A stretch of 64,000 nucleotides of DNA from JBCAXA01 sp038749025 (lineage in GTDB: Bacteria > Pseudomonadota > Gammaproteobacteria > Steroidobacterales > Woeseiaceae). Positions 1 to 7,728 of the stretch are shown here, piece after piece. Every line of letters starts with the position of its first letter. Positions within the stretch are counted from its first letter, which is position 1. The stretch lies in NCBI GenBank assembly GCA_038749025.1, contig JBCDIL010000014.1, positions 1-64,000 of the forward strand. The letters run 5' to 3'. The notes beneath the pieces are model-generated. The model was not told the DNA's origin. It saw nothing but the letters and a program-made list of their open reading frames with translations, and did no database searches. Position numbers and translations under genes: made by a program.

Positions 1-254
1 CCGCGGAAGAGCAACGACGAAGTATGCATCGGGCCGAGACGGGGCCCTCCCACATCTTCGTTTGCCGCCGTGGCTCTGTTCACGAGACCGGCACTACTGA
101 TGTGGGAGCGGCGTCTCGCCGCGATTTAGCCGCGGAAGAGCAACGACGAAGTATGCATGGGGCCGAGACGGCCCTCCCACATCTTCGTTTGCCGCCGTGG
201 CTCTGTTCACGAGACCGGCACTACTGATGTGGGAGCGGCGTCTCGCCGCGATTA
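1..254. repeat. Tandem BIME-like repeat, two units of about 128 bp
   Basis: Two nearly identical units lie in tandem, starting at positions 1 and 130 (period 129, with a 2-base deletion in the second). Each carries an inverted pair of REP-like cores: CCTCCCACATC on the left, then GATGTGGGAGCGG followed by GCGTCTCGCCGCGATT on the right. The same cores recur in the opposite orientation at 5687-6245. No transposase lies nearby. The array may extend to the left beyond the window. Bases 255-335 hold nothing recognisable, and the short open frames through the array are products of the repeat. Confidence 0.85.
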
Positions 255-335
255 AGCCGCCGATGTGCATCGACAACGCACCTATCAGGCCAAGCAAACT
301 CCCGCATCTCAGCTCGCCACCAGCTCCAACCCAAC

Positions 336-1403
336 CTACTTAGATATCTGCGCCTCGCGCGAATCTATAACAGCTTTAAGCCGAGTCAGTCGCTGCTCAA
401 TCTGCTCACACTCATCGCTCAATGCGCGCTTCTTGGCCTCGTCCGTTTCGTCCTCCAACGCAGCCTGACAATCCTTAAGACGCTGCTCAAAGTGACTACG
501 CTGTTCCTTCAACTTGGCGAGCGACTCCGCTTTATCGGCCTTATCGAACACCAACGCATCCGGTTGCTCGGTCGGTTTCTCCAGCTTCGCATCGGCTTCT
601 TGCTGGTTCTCAACCGGCGGTATGAACTGCTTATCGGTCGGCCAAGCTCGCGTATTCATAAACGTTGGTGAAACGATCTCGATGCCCGCGTTATGCAGGC
701 CATCGAGCACATGCACACGCAACTCGCGCCGTTTACCAATAAGCTTATTTAGCTCAGTCAACAGACCCGACACCACATAGCTCACCGAAAAGTCGCCAAG
801 CGAGCGAATTTCGACATACGGTTTATCGAGCCCCGTTTGATTGGCCGCTTCCAGTAGCACCGCTTCGATCTGCCCACGCGGTACGTCGTAGCCGAGCGAC
901 AAATCAACGGACAAGATCGTTCCAGAGCCACGCATCACTTTGACGGGATTCTGGACAAGATACATATTCGGCAACGTTGTCAGATCCCGTTGCTCCGTTT
1001 GAATCTCCACGTGCAGCAAGTCCATTTCGGATATACGGCCGAAGTAATCACCGACAGCGATAAAGTCGCCGGGCTTAAAGCTATCGACAATCCGCAACGT
1101 TATCCCCGCCATCATGTTGCCAACGAGAGTTGCCGAAGACAGCGCGATCGTCGCCGAAACGACTACGCCGAATAAGCCGATGAGCTGTCCTTTTAGCGCT
1201 GCGTTTAGGGGTAGCAACAGTATTAGCACCAGTACCCCACCGATCAAGCAACCGATCTGAATGAGCTGTTTGCGAAAGGCGAGGTGGGCTTTGCCCTCGT
1301 AGGTGGCGTCGAGTCGCGCGTTGACGAAACGCATTGCGAAATACATGGCGCCAAGCACCACGGCCGACTGAACAACCTTTACTGCAATCGCGATGGGATC
1401 CAC
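336..1403 (-). CDS. MscS-family mechanosensitive ion channel with C-terminal coiled coil
   Basis: This 355-residue inner-membrane protein probably opens under membrane tension to release solutes during hypo-osmotic shock. Hydrophobic segments lie near residues 5-25, 45-65 and 75-95. The third is small-residue-rich and runs into the MscS pore-helix/beta-domain signature (GNMMAGITLRIVDSFKPGDF, then LPNMYLVQNPV). After the beta and alpha/beta vestibule domains, residues from about 265 to the end are highly charged and predicted coiled coil, longer than in E. coli MscS. It starts with GTG, and AAGGTG upstream fits a ribosome-binding site. It appears monocistronic. Confidence 0.9.
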   Translation of the reverse strand: MDPIAIAVKVVQSAVVLGAMYFAMRFVNARLDATYEGKAHLAFRKQLIQIGCLIGGVLVLILLLPLNAALKGQLIGLFGVVVSATIALSSATLVGNMMAGITLRIVDSFKPGDFIAVGDYFGRISEMDLLHVEIQTEQRDLTTLPNMYLVQNPVKVMRGSGTILSVDLSLGYDVPRGQIEAVLLEAANQTGLDKPYVEIRSLGDFSVSYVVSGLLTELNKLIGKRRELRVHVLDGLHNAGIEIVSPTFMNTRAWPTDKQFIPPVENQQEADAKLEKPTEQPDALVFDKADKAESLAKLKEQRSHFEQRLKDCQAALEDETDEAKKRALSDECEQIEQRLTRLKAVIDSREAQISK

Positions 1404-1697
1404 ACGCGCACCTTCTTGCTACACCGAGCGGCGACGCTCGGATTCTAGCAAGCTCTTCCGCATCGCTCGGCCTCGGCGACCAAACGTTGTGTTGTCAGCG
1501 ATTCAAATCGTCGGCGAGGACGTCAAAAGGCCGTGCGTGTTCGCGTTAACCGTGCTCTGCAGCGTCGATTGAGCTCTGCGGCTAGCGTGGCGTCTTTAGC
1601 CGATTCATTCCCCGTTGGGGATGTGGACAGGTTGTAGCCGTGAGCGTGACTCATGCTCAGGCAAATTGGTCGGCCACGACGGCCAAGCGTGGCATTG

Positions 1698-2705
1698 TCA
1701 GCCGTTCAACTCGCCATCGAGGAATTCAATAAACGCCTTCGCTTTGCGCGTAAGGAAGTGGTTCTCGAGGTAGGCCGCGTGTAGCGCCGCACCGTCGATA
1801 TGCCAATCAGGCAATACACGGACGAGCGTGCCGCGTTCCTCGTCGCTACGGCACAAGTACTCCGGGAGTCGCGCGACGCCAGCACCCGCCCGACACGCAT
1901 CACGGCACGCCGCGAGCGACGCCACGTGGAAGCGTGGGAAAACGCGCAGCGTGGTGTGCTCACGGTTGCGGGCGAGCTGCCAGCTCTGGCCTTGTTGGTC
2001 GGCGTGCAAATCGATAATCGGCACGTTGCGCAGTTGTTCCGGTATCGACGGTCGTGTGTGGTCGGCAAGAAAACTGGGCGCACACCAGAGTGCGTCAGCA
2101 AGTTGGCCGATCTTGAGCGAGTTGTACCCCGGTAGCAGCGTTTCCGGTTTGTGTAAAACAAGCTCCGCCTTGCTGTCGCGACCGTTTTCGCCGCTATCGT
2201 ACGGCCGCACGTCAATCCGAATACGTGCGTTTTGCGCAACGAATGCGTCGACGAGCGGCGTAAGCAACGGGCCGGGCTCTGTAAGAATTGCGCTAATGGT
2301 CAGCACACCGCTAGGAGCGACACGGTAACCACGAGCCGCGGCTTCGGCGTCCTCCGTGGCTTCAACCACACGTAAGCAGTGCTGGTAGTACTGCCGACCA
2401 ATGTCGGTGAGGCGCAAACGCCGCGTGGAACGTTCGAGCAGACTTACGCCGAGGCGGTCTTCGAGTGAGGTAATGCGCCGACTGACGGTCGAGCGTTCCA
2501 GCCCAAGCACCTTGCTACCGCCGGTGATGGTGCCGGCCTGCACCACCTGCGCAAACAAGATCATATCGCCAGTCATACGGGTTGCTGCTGGTGTCGTCAC
2601 GGTGTCCGCCTCTCGCTGATCGATAGCTGCTAAGTCGTCGGTGCGAGCACTCGCGTTGCTAGCCGGTTTTTTGCCGGCGCGTGCTTTCTTGCGTCGCACG
2701 TTCAT
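1698..2705 (-). CDS. LysR-family transcriptional regulator
   Basis: A 335-residue LysR regulator. A winged helix-turn-helix occupies roughly residues 47-105 (TITGGSKVLGLERSTVSRRI, then a LERSTRRLRLTDIGRQYY-type wing). It is followed by a substrate-binding-like effector domain. The first 43 residues are a basic, low-complexity extension unusual for the family, so Met44 (start near 2576) is an alternative. Neither start has a convincing ribosome-binding site. No divergent target gene is evident: the neighbours are an MscS gene downstream and an unrelated operon upstream. The effector is unknown. Confidence 0.88.
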   Translation of the reverse strand: MNVRRKKARAGKKPASNASARTDDLAAIDQREADTVTTPAATRMTGDMILFAQVVQAGTITGGSKVLGLERSTVSRRITSLEDRLGVSLLERSTRRLRLTDIGRQYYQHCLRVVEATEDAEAAARGYRVAPSGVLTISAILTEPGPLLTPLVDAFVAQNARIRIDVRPYDSGENGRDSKAELVLHKPETLLPGYNSLKIGQLADALWCAPSFLADHTRPSIPEQLRNVPIIDLHADQQGQSWQLARNREHTTLRVFPRFHVASLAACRDACRAGAGVARLPEYLCRSDEERGTLVRVLPDWHIDGAALHAAYLENHFLTRKAKAFIEFLDGELNG

Positions 2706-2901
2706 AGACTGTTGGATACGCTGCCGCGAAAAACGTTACGTCCGTTCGTCGCAGGCGCACGGTCATTCGTCTCTTACCGGTTTGGATGCCGCAACTCGAC
2801 CAACGGTTGCGTTACTTCAGAAACAAATTCATGCACCGTTGTGGCGCCGAGAGAACGGGTGGGGCGGTTTCTGTTGTAACGAATGCGTGACTGCGCGGAC
2901 G

Positions 2902-3513
2902 TTACTTTTTCTTCACGGGGCCGGACGATTTGTACGGGTTGTACTCGTTGGCTCGGTGCAGCTCATCTTTCATCGAACGCGCCGACTGGGCACCGGCGGC
3001 CGAATCGTAAGGGTTGGCGTTCTCATCTTTTTCGATCGTGAACTTTTTCTCTTTGCCTTGGGAGACGAGTTGCTCATCGAGGATGACGCGCAGCATCTGT
3101 GTATCGACCAATTCGAGTTCTTCGCCATCGTCGGGCACCTCAAGCTCGATTTGGCGGACATTGGCGGCCGAGCGGGGTTGCTCGGCTGGTGGTCGCTGCT
3201 GCGCCGGTGGCGTTGGGTCTTGCGGAGGCGTAGCGTAACCGAACTCAGGCTTCGCGTTGCGCGAGCGCGATGGGCGCTGCACAGGCCCACGCGACTCGTT
3301 CATCAACGAATCGAGCGAGGTCTTCTCCAGCATCGCGAAAGCGCCGTTCTCGTCGCGGCCGAGGCAACCGTCGGTCTCCGACAGAGCCGTCGCCTCAAGA
3401 TCCGCGATCGTGATCTCGTCTTCGTTGAGCATCTGGCGAAGCACGGTTGTCGACAACAACTCGATCGTGGTCGTTTCTTCGCCTGGGCCCTTTTTGTTGC
3501 CGGAGTCGCTCAT
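2902..3513 (-). CDS. Hypothetical acidic protein coupled to the upstream hydrolase
   Basis: Family not recognised. The 203-residue product is soluble, with no signal peptide or membrane helix. It has an acidic N-terminal half, a Pro/Gln-rich linker near residues 80-115, a second acidic stretch (VPDDGEELELVD) and a basic C-terminus ending PVKKK. Two segments resemble each other weakly: STTVLRQMLNEDEIT near the start and DTQMLRVILDEQLVS near residue 140. This hints at an internal duplication around a linker. Its ATG overlaps the TGA of the upstream alpha/beta hydrolase (ATGA at 3510-3513), so the two are probably co-translated. Confidence 0.75.
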   Translation of the reverse strand: MSDSGNKKGPGEETTTIELLSTTVLRQMLNEDEITIADLEATALSETDGCLGRDENGAFAMLEKTSLDSLMNESRGPVQRPSRSRNAKPEFGYATPPQDPTPPAQQRPPAEQPRSAANVRQIELEVPDDGEELELVDTQMLRVILDEQLVSQGKEKKFTIEKDENANPYDSAAGAQSARSMKDELHRANEYNPYKSSGPVKKK

Positions 3514-4475
3514 ACCGATTTGTTGGCTGGAAAACCTCGCAGTTTACCAAGCCAATCAATGAGTTCGCCGGTAACTTCGTCACGGTTCGTCTCGTTAAAA
3601 ACCTCGTGACGCGCCTCTTTATAGACTTTTAACGTGACGTTTTGCACACCGGCATTGCGAAATGCCTCTGCCAGTATTGGCAACCGGTCCGTCGCGCTGA
3701 CCGGGTCATCACTGCCGCCGAAGACGTAGATCGGCAGCGTCGGCGGCAATACGCTTAGCGCTTTCACGTTCGTGATGGCCCGCAAGCCACCGAGTAAATC
3801 GACCCACAGCCCGGTGGTTGCGTCGAAGCCGCACCATTCGTCGGCGATGTAACGGTCCACCTCAGCCTCGTCGCGGCTTAACCAATCAAACGCTGTCCTT
3901 ACCGGTTCGAATTTTTTGTTGAAGCTGCCAAAGCTTAACCCCGTTAGGAGCTTGCTTGGCTGGTCGCCGCCGAGGCGCCACCGTTCGAACCGGGCGATCC
4001 ACGAGGCGACCATCAACAAGGCTGGCTGACCAAAGGTTGAGCCGGATAGCGCCAAGGCGTGCCACGGCGCCGCTGATCGCAGCATGGCAGCCTGGGCGAT
4101 GTACGAGCCCATGCTGTGGCCGAGTAGGACGGTGGGTGTCGGCCGACCGAGTTCGACGTTGATGTTTCGCCTAACGGCAAACACATCGTCGATGACCCGT
4201 TCCCAGCCCGCCTCGGCGGCGAAGTAACCTTCCGTGTTATCGACAATTGTTTCCCCGTGGCCGCGATTGTCATGGGAAAAGACGTGGTACCCGACAGCGT
4301 TTAGCGCGGCGGCCAGGCGCGCGTAGCGACCGCAGTGCTCGCCGAGTCCGTGGACGATTTGCACAGCGCGACCGATCGGGTTTTCACTCGCCCAGTAGCG
4401 CACCGGGATGCCTTTACCGTCATCGCTCGGCACCATCATTATCGCGGCACCGAAAAAAGCCTCATCAATTTCCAA
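3510..4475 (-). CDS. Alpha/beta hydrolase, monoacylglycerol lipase-like
   Basis: A 321-residue cytoplasmic serine hydrolase of the MGL/lysophospholipase type. HGLGEH near residue 42 is the usual oxyanion motif. The nucleophile elbow is GHSMGS with Ser121. Probable catalytic Asp257 (GGSDDPV) and His290 (EARHEVFNE) complete the triad. The first start is TTG, with GGGGGAG about 10 bases upstream. A tandem ATG-ATG 36 bases downstream (4439) is the alternative. It is the first gene of a two-gene unit with the hypothetical protein at 2902. The substrate is inferred only to be a lipid ester. Confidence 0.87.
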   Translation of the reverse strand: MEIDEAFFGAAIMMVPSDDGKGIPVRYWASENPIGRAVQIVHGLGEHCGRYARLAAALNAVGYHVFSHDNRGHGETIVDNTEGYFAAEAGWERVIDDVFAVRRNINVELGRPTPTVLLGHSMGSYIAQAAMLRSAAPWHALALSGSTFGQPALLMVASWIARFERWRLGGDQPSKLLTGLSFGSFNKKFEPVRTAFDWLSRDEAEVDRYIADEWCGFDATTGLWVDLLGGLRAITNVKALSVLPPTLPIYVFGGSDDPVSATDRLPILAEAFRNAGVQNVTLKVYKEARHEVFNETNRDEVTGELIDWLGKLRGFPANKSV

Positions 4476-4558
4476 AACGGTTGAACTCCCCCTGGCTCAT
4501 CTGCACAGTGTAAGCCGAGCGCGCCGTTCGTCGCGACACCAACCAACGAGGCTTACCG

Positions 4559-5194
4559 ATGCAAGAGATCTTCTACGATTGCGCGACCGCACCCAGCCCG
4601 AAGCGCGTACGCATGTTCCTCGCCGAGAAAGGCTTACAGCCCGAGGTACGGCAAGTGGATCTCGGTACCGGCGAGCACTTCGGCGATGAGTTTCTGGCGG
4701 TGAACCCAATGGCGATGGTGCCGGTGCTAAAGCTGCCCGATGGCCGCGCGATCGCCGAGTCCAATGCGATCTGCTGGTACCTCGAGGAAACTTATCCAAC
4801 GCCGCCGTTGCTCGGCGCTGACCCCGCTGAGCGAGCACTAACGTTTTCATTGTCACAACAGATTGAGTTTTATCTTATCGGTGCTGTGGCTGAGAGCTTC
4901 CGCAACTTTTCAAAAGCGTTCCCTAACCGTGCGATGCCCGGGCCGTTTAAAGCGGAGCAGGTACCGGCACTCGTCGAGCGTGGCCGCTCACGCGCCGAGC
5001 AGTACATTGCGTACCTCAACAAACTGCTCAGCAGCCGCAAGTTCGTGGCGGGCGATCAGTACTCGATGGCCGATATCACCGCGTACATTGGCATCTCTTT
5101 CGCTGGCCGCATCAAGATCGCTGTACCGGAAGAGTATTCTGCGTTGCACGACTGGTTCGAACGCATCGACGATCGGCCGTCGGCGCAGTTGTAG
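4559..5194 (+). CDS. Glutathione S-transferase family protein
   Basis: A 211-residue protein, the typical length of the family. The N-terminal thioredoxin-like domain spans residues 2-78, with SPKRVRMFLAEKGL at the active-site end, a cis-proline region (MAMVPVLKLPDG) and the ES motif in AIAESNAICWYLEE. The all-alpha C-terminal domain follows, with a typical VAGDQYSMADITAYIG N-capping motif. This supports glutathione binding and a detoxification or isomerase role. The substrate and class (theta/zeta/beta-like) are not resolved. The ATG start has CGAGG 8 bases upstream. It is transcribed away from the hydrolase gene. Confidence 0.9.
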   Translation: MQEIFYDCATAPSPKRVRMFLAEKGLQPEVRQVDLGTGEHFGDEFLAVNPMAMVPVLKLPDGRAIAESNAICWYLEETYPTPPLLGADPAERALTFSLSQQIEFYLIGAVAESFRNFSKAFPNRAMPGPFKAEQVPALVERGRSRAEQYIAYLNKLLSSRKFVAGDQYSMADITAYIGISFAGRIKIAVPEEYSALHDWFERIDDRPSAQL

Positions 5195-5206
5195 GGGTAA
5201 CGCCGT

Positions 5207-5674
5207 GTGACCGAGGCCATGTACGGGGTTCGGGTACGGGGGATCGTGTTGCTGTTCGCGCTTGCCTGCGCGGGCTGCGATCCCTATCACGGCTTCGGCT
5301 GCGTTGCGCCCGAGAGTCATCCGGCGGTGGCACGGGCGCGCGCACTAACGGATGCTGAACTCGAGAAGGTGTACGACGCCTGGTTGGCGACGAAGGACCA
5401 GTACGACACGTACGGTGAGGCAGCGACGCTAACTGGTGATGACATTCCCGCGGCCTTTAAGGTTCTACAGGCGGATTTCGTTCGAATGAATGGCTATGTC
5501 GTACTCGCTAATTGCTTCGACGAACGCGTGTCATTATGGTTCGAGCCACCAGCTGCGGCCGAGCCAGGTATCACGTTGAGCTGGGCGGAGCCCTCTACGA
5601 AAGACGCGTACGCCGAGGGTTCCGAGGTGCTGTGGCGATACACCGTTGAACAAGGTGCTAGCCCTAGCGAGTGA
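5207..5674 (+). CDS. Putative small lipoprotein of unknown function
   Basis: About 155 residues from GTG 5207, or 151 from the in-frame ATG at 5219, which better places a short basic segment before the hydrophobic stretch GIVLLFALACAGC. Cleavage before that Cys, with Asp next, would give a lipoprotein; a Cys at -3 makes the lipobox imperfect. The mature part is acidic and Cys-containing (GFGCVAP, LANCFDE) with no recognised domain. It starts 12 bases after the GST gene, so it may be co-transcribed. The repeat array begins just after its stop. Confidence 0.7.
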   Translation: MTEAMYGVRVRGIVLLFALACAGCDPYHGFGCVAPESHPAVARARALTDAELEKVYDAWLATKDQYDTYGEAATLTGDDIPAAFKVLQADFVRMNGYVVLANCFDERVSLWFEPPAAAEPGITLSWAEPSTKDAYAEGSEVLWRYTVEQGASPSE

Positions 5675-5686
5675 GCGGGTAAAAGG

Positions 5687-6245
5687 GCTCGCGGCCAATC
5701 GCGGCGAGACGCCGCTCCCACATCAGTAGGGCCCACATCGCGGAATTCAGCGCGACGAAGAACGAAGATGTGGGAGGGCCGTCTCGGTCCGATGAATACA
5801 GCGTCGAAGCGATCCGCGGCTCGATCGCGGCGGGGTGAAACCCGGGAACGCCGAAGCGCCGTTTCGGCCGGGTTGAACGCGGCGAGCCTACCAGCGAGTC
5901 GCCTTGCGCCGCTCCCACAGCAGTGGTGCCCACATCGTTGAATCAACCGCGACGGCAAACGAAGATGTGGGAGGGCCCTCTGGGCCCGATGAATGCAGCG
6001 TCGAAGCGATCCGCGGCTCGATCGCGGCGGGGTGAAACCCGGGAACGCAGAACCGCCGCTCCGGCCGGGTTGAACGCGGCGAGCCTACCAGCGAGTCGCC
6101 TTGGGCCGCTCCCACATCAGTAGTGGCCACATCGTTGAATCGAGCGCGACGGTGAACGGAGATGTGGGAGGGCCCTCTGGGCCCGATGAATACAGCGTCT
6201 AAGCCATCTGCGGCTCAATCGCGGCGCGACTCCGCTCCCACACCA
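5687..6245. repeat. BIME-like repeat array, 197-bp period, about 2.8 copies
   Basis: Three successive copies of a composite unit. The segment beginning TCGATCGCGG occurs at 5821 and 6018 (period 197), and a shortened relative at about 6211 ends the array. Each unit contains CGCTCCCACA, a spacer, GAAGATGTGGGAGGGCC, GGCTCGATCGCGGCGGGG and GGTGAAACCCGGGAACGC. The REP cores are those of positions 1-254 in reverse orientation. The array fills the gap between the lipoprotein gene and the membrane protein at 6268. Several short open frames cross it only because the period is not a multiple of three. Confidence 0.85.
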
Positions 6246-6267
6246 ATGTTTGGGTTCGGCGCGATGA

Positions 6268-6729
6268 TTAACCCGCCTTAGAAACAGGTGTCGATTGCCG
6301 AACACCCCCAACGGCCACAGCGATCAAAGCCGCTGCCTTCACCAACTCAAGACTCGAATACACCCGATGTGCCGACGACGGCGGCGGTGTCCCAGCAGCA
6401 ACAATAATCCGCCCCCGCTCAACCAACTCTGGCATCAACACGAACGACTCATAACTCAGCAACACGCCAACAACGACCACGGCCAACCAGACCCACCCCC
6501 GTGGCCGGGCGACCAACGCACAGACCACCAGCACAGCAAACATAATCCACTCAGCCGCACTTAGTCGCTCAAACAGCCTCGCCCCCATGCCAATTGCTGC
6601 GGCATAGTCGATTTCTGGCGCACTGAAGCGGACCGGAAACTCGATTAAGTACAAACCGACCAATGTGCCAGCCCAGAACCACGCGATTTGGCGAGGGGCG
6701 GGGACGAAACGGGTTACAACATCGCTCAT
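6268..6729 (-). CDS. Small integral membrane protein, unknown
   Basis: Not recognised with certainty. From the chosen ATG (MSDVVTRFVPAPRQ) the product is 153 residues with four hydrophobic segments, at roughly residues 15-33, 55-78, 83-102 and 130-147. The fold resembles small four-helix DUF4149-type or MAPEG-like membrane proteins, but no signature residue confirms either. An upstream in-frame start at 6786 would add 19 unlikely residues and overlap the promoter region of the divergent ctlX-like gene. The C-terminal end lies against the repeat array. Confidence 0.7.
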   Translation of the reverse strand: MSDVVTRFVPAPRQIAWFWAGTLVGLYLIEFPVRFSAPEIDYAAAIGMGARLFERLSAAEWIMFAVLVVCALVARPRGWVWLAVVVVGVLLSYESFVLMPELVERGRIIVAAGTPPPSSAHRVYSSLELVKAAALIAVAVGGVRQSTPVSKAG

Positions 6730-6768
6730 GCGCGTTACCTTGTAAGTCCGGCAAGGAGTGGGGTTGCA

Positions 6769-7701
6769 ATGCCAGAGGCAAAGCAAAGTACGAACACCGT
6801 TGTCATGATCCGCCCGTTCGCGTTTGGCTTCAATGCTGACACAGCGGCGACTAACCGTTACCAGCTGCAGCAGCCGCCCGAGGCGGATGTTAGCGAGGAA
6901 GCGCGCCGCGAGTTCGATGGCCTGGTTGCCACGTTAGCCGCCGCCGGCATCAACGTCGTTGTTGTCGATGACACGGCCGACCCGCACACACCGGACGCCT
7001 TGTTTCCCAACAACTGGTTCTCGACTCATGGCGATGGCTGCGTCGTTTTGTACCCGATGCTCGCCCCAAGCCGGCGCGCCGAGCGGCGCCGCGATATCTT
7101 CGAGCACTTGGAGAGCGAGCGCCAATTCTCGGTTAGCGATGTCAAAGACTTCAGCGGACTAGAGCAGAGCGAAGTCTTTTTAGAAGGCACCGGTTCACTG
7201 GTATTGGACCGCCAGGCCCAGGTCGCCTACGCTTGCTTATCCGACCGCACCGACCCAACCGGCGTAAAAATCGTTTGCAAAGAACTCGGTTACACACCGG
7301 TAATGTTCACGGCGGTCGACGCCGGCGGCGTGCCGATCTACCACACCAACGTCTGCCTCGCGATCGGCACGAACTGGGCCATTGTCTCGGCCGAGGCGCT
7401 AGCCAGCAGCGTCGAACGCGCGGCCGTACTGGAGGCCTTGGCCACAAGCGGCAGGGAAATCGTCACGATCTCGTTAAACCAAGTCGCTAAGTTCTGCGGC
7501 AACGCGCTAGAACTCACGAGCAGCACTGGCGAGACGCTAATCGCGATGTCGTCGCAGGCCCACGGTGCCCTGGACGAACTGCAGCGCCTCACGCTGTCGC
7601 GTCACGGCCGTATCGTGCATGCCGACATCGGCACGATCGAACGGCTTGCGGGCGGCAGCGTACGCTGTATGCTGGCGGAGATTTTTCTGCCAGCCGGTTG
7701 A
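6769..7701 (+). CDS. ctlX: Amidinotransferase-superfamily hydrolase, CtlX-like (citrulline utilisation)
   Basis: A 310-residue pentein-fold enzyme, probably a C-N hydrolase acting on citrulline or a related guanidino/ureido compound. Motifs visible are FPNNWFSTH near residue 80, the catalytic His192 in IYHTNVCLAIG and the nucleophile Cys300 in GGSVRCMLAEIF. GTGSLVLD is also typical. ATG 6769 was chosen because AAGGAGTG lies 10 bases upstream; the frame stays open to 6688, but that stretch overlaps the divergent gene. No ornithine or arginine genes adjoin it, so the substrate rests on family knowledge. Confidence 0.85.
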   Translation: MPEAKQSTNTVVMIRPFAFGFNADTAATNRYQLQQPPEADVSEEARREFDGLVATLAAAGINVVVVDDTADPHTPDALFPNNWFSTHGDGCVVLYPMLAPSRRAERRRDIFEHLESERQFSVSDVKDFSGLEQSEVFLEGTGSLVLDRQAQVAYACLSDRTDPTGVKIVCKELGYTPVMFTAVDAGGVPIYHTNVCLAIGTNWAIVSAEALASSVERAAVLEALATSGREIVTISLNQVAKFCGNALELTSSTGETLIAMSSQAHGALDELQRLTLSRHGRIVHADIGTIERLAGGSVRCMLAEIFLPAG

Positions 7702-7728
7702 TGCGCTGGTCTAACCACCGGAGTTCCC

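Noticed and set aside
1..254. Possible CRISPR array from tandem repeats
   Set aside because: Units are about 128 bp with internal inverted cores and no unique spacers; the same is true of 5687-6245. These are REP/BIME-type repeats.
2641..3609. 322-codon plus-strand frame
   Set aside because: It runs antisense through the LysR start and the acidic orphan gene; Arg-rich composition typical of a shadow frame.
3510..6245. Integron- or cassette-like arrangement between the repeats
   Set aside because: No integrase or attC-like sites; genes face both directions and have ordinary composition.
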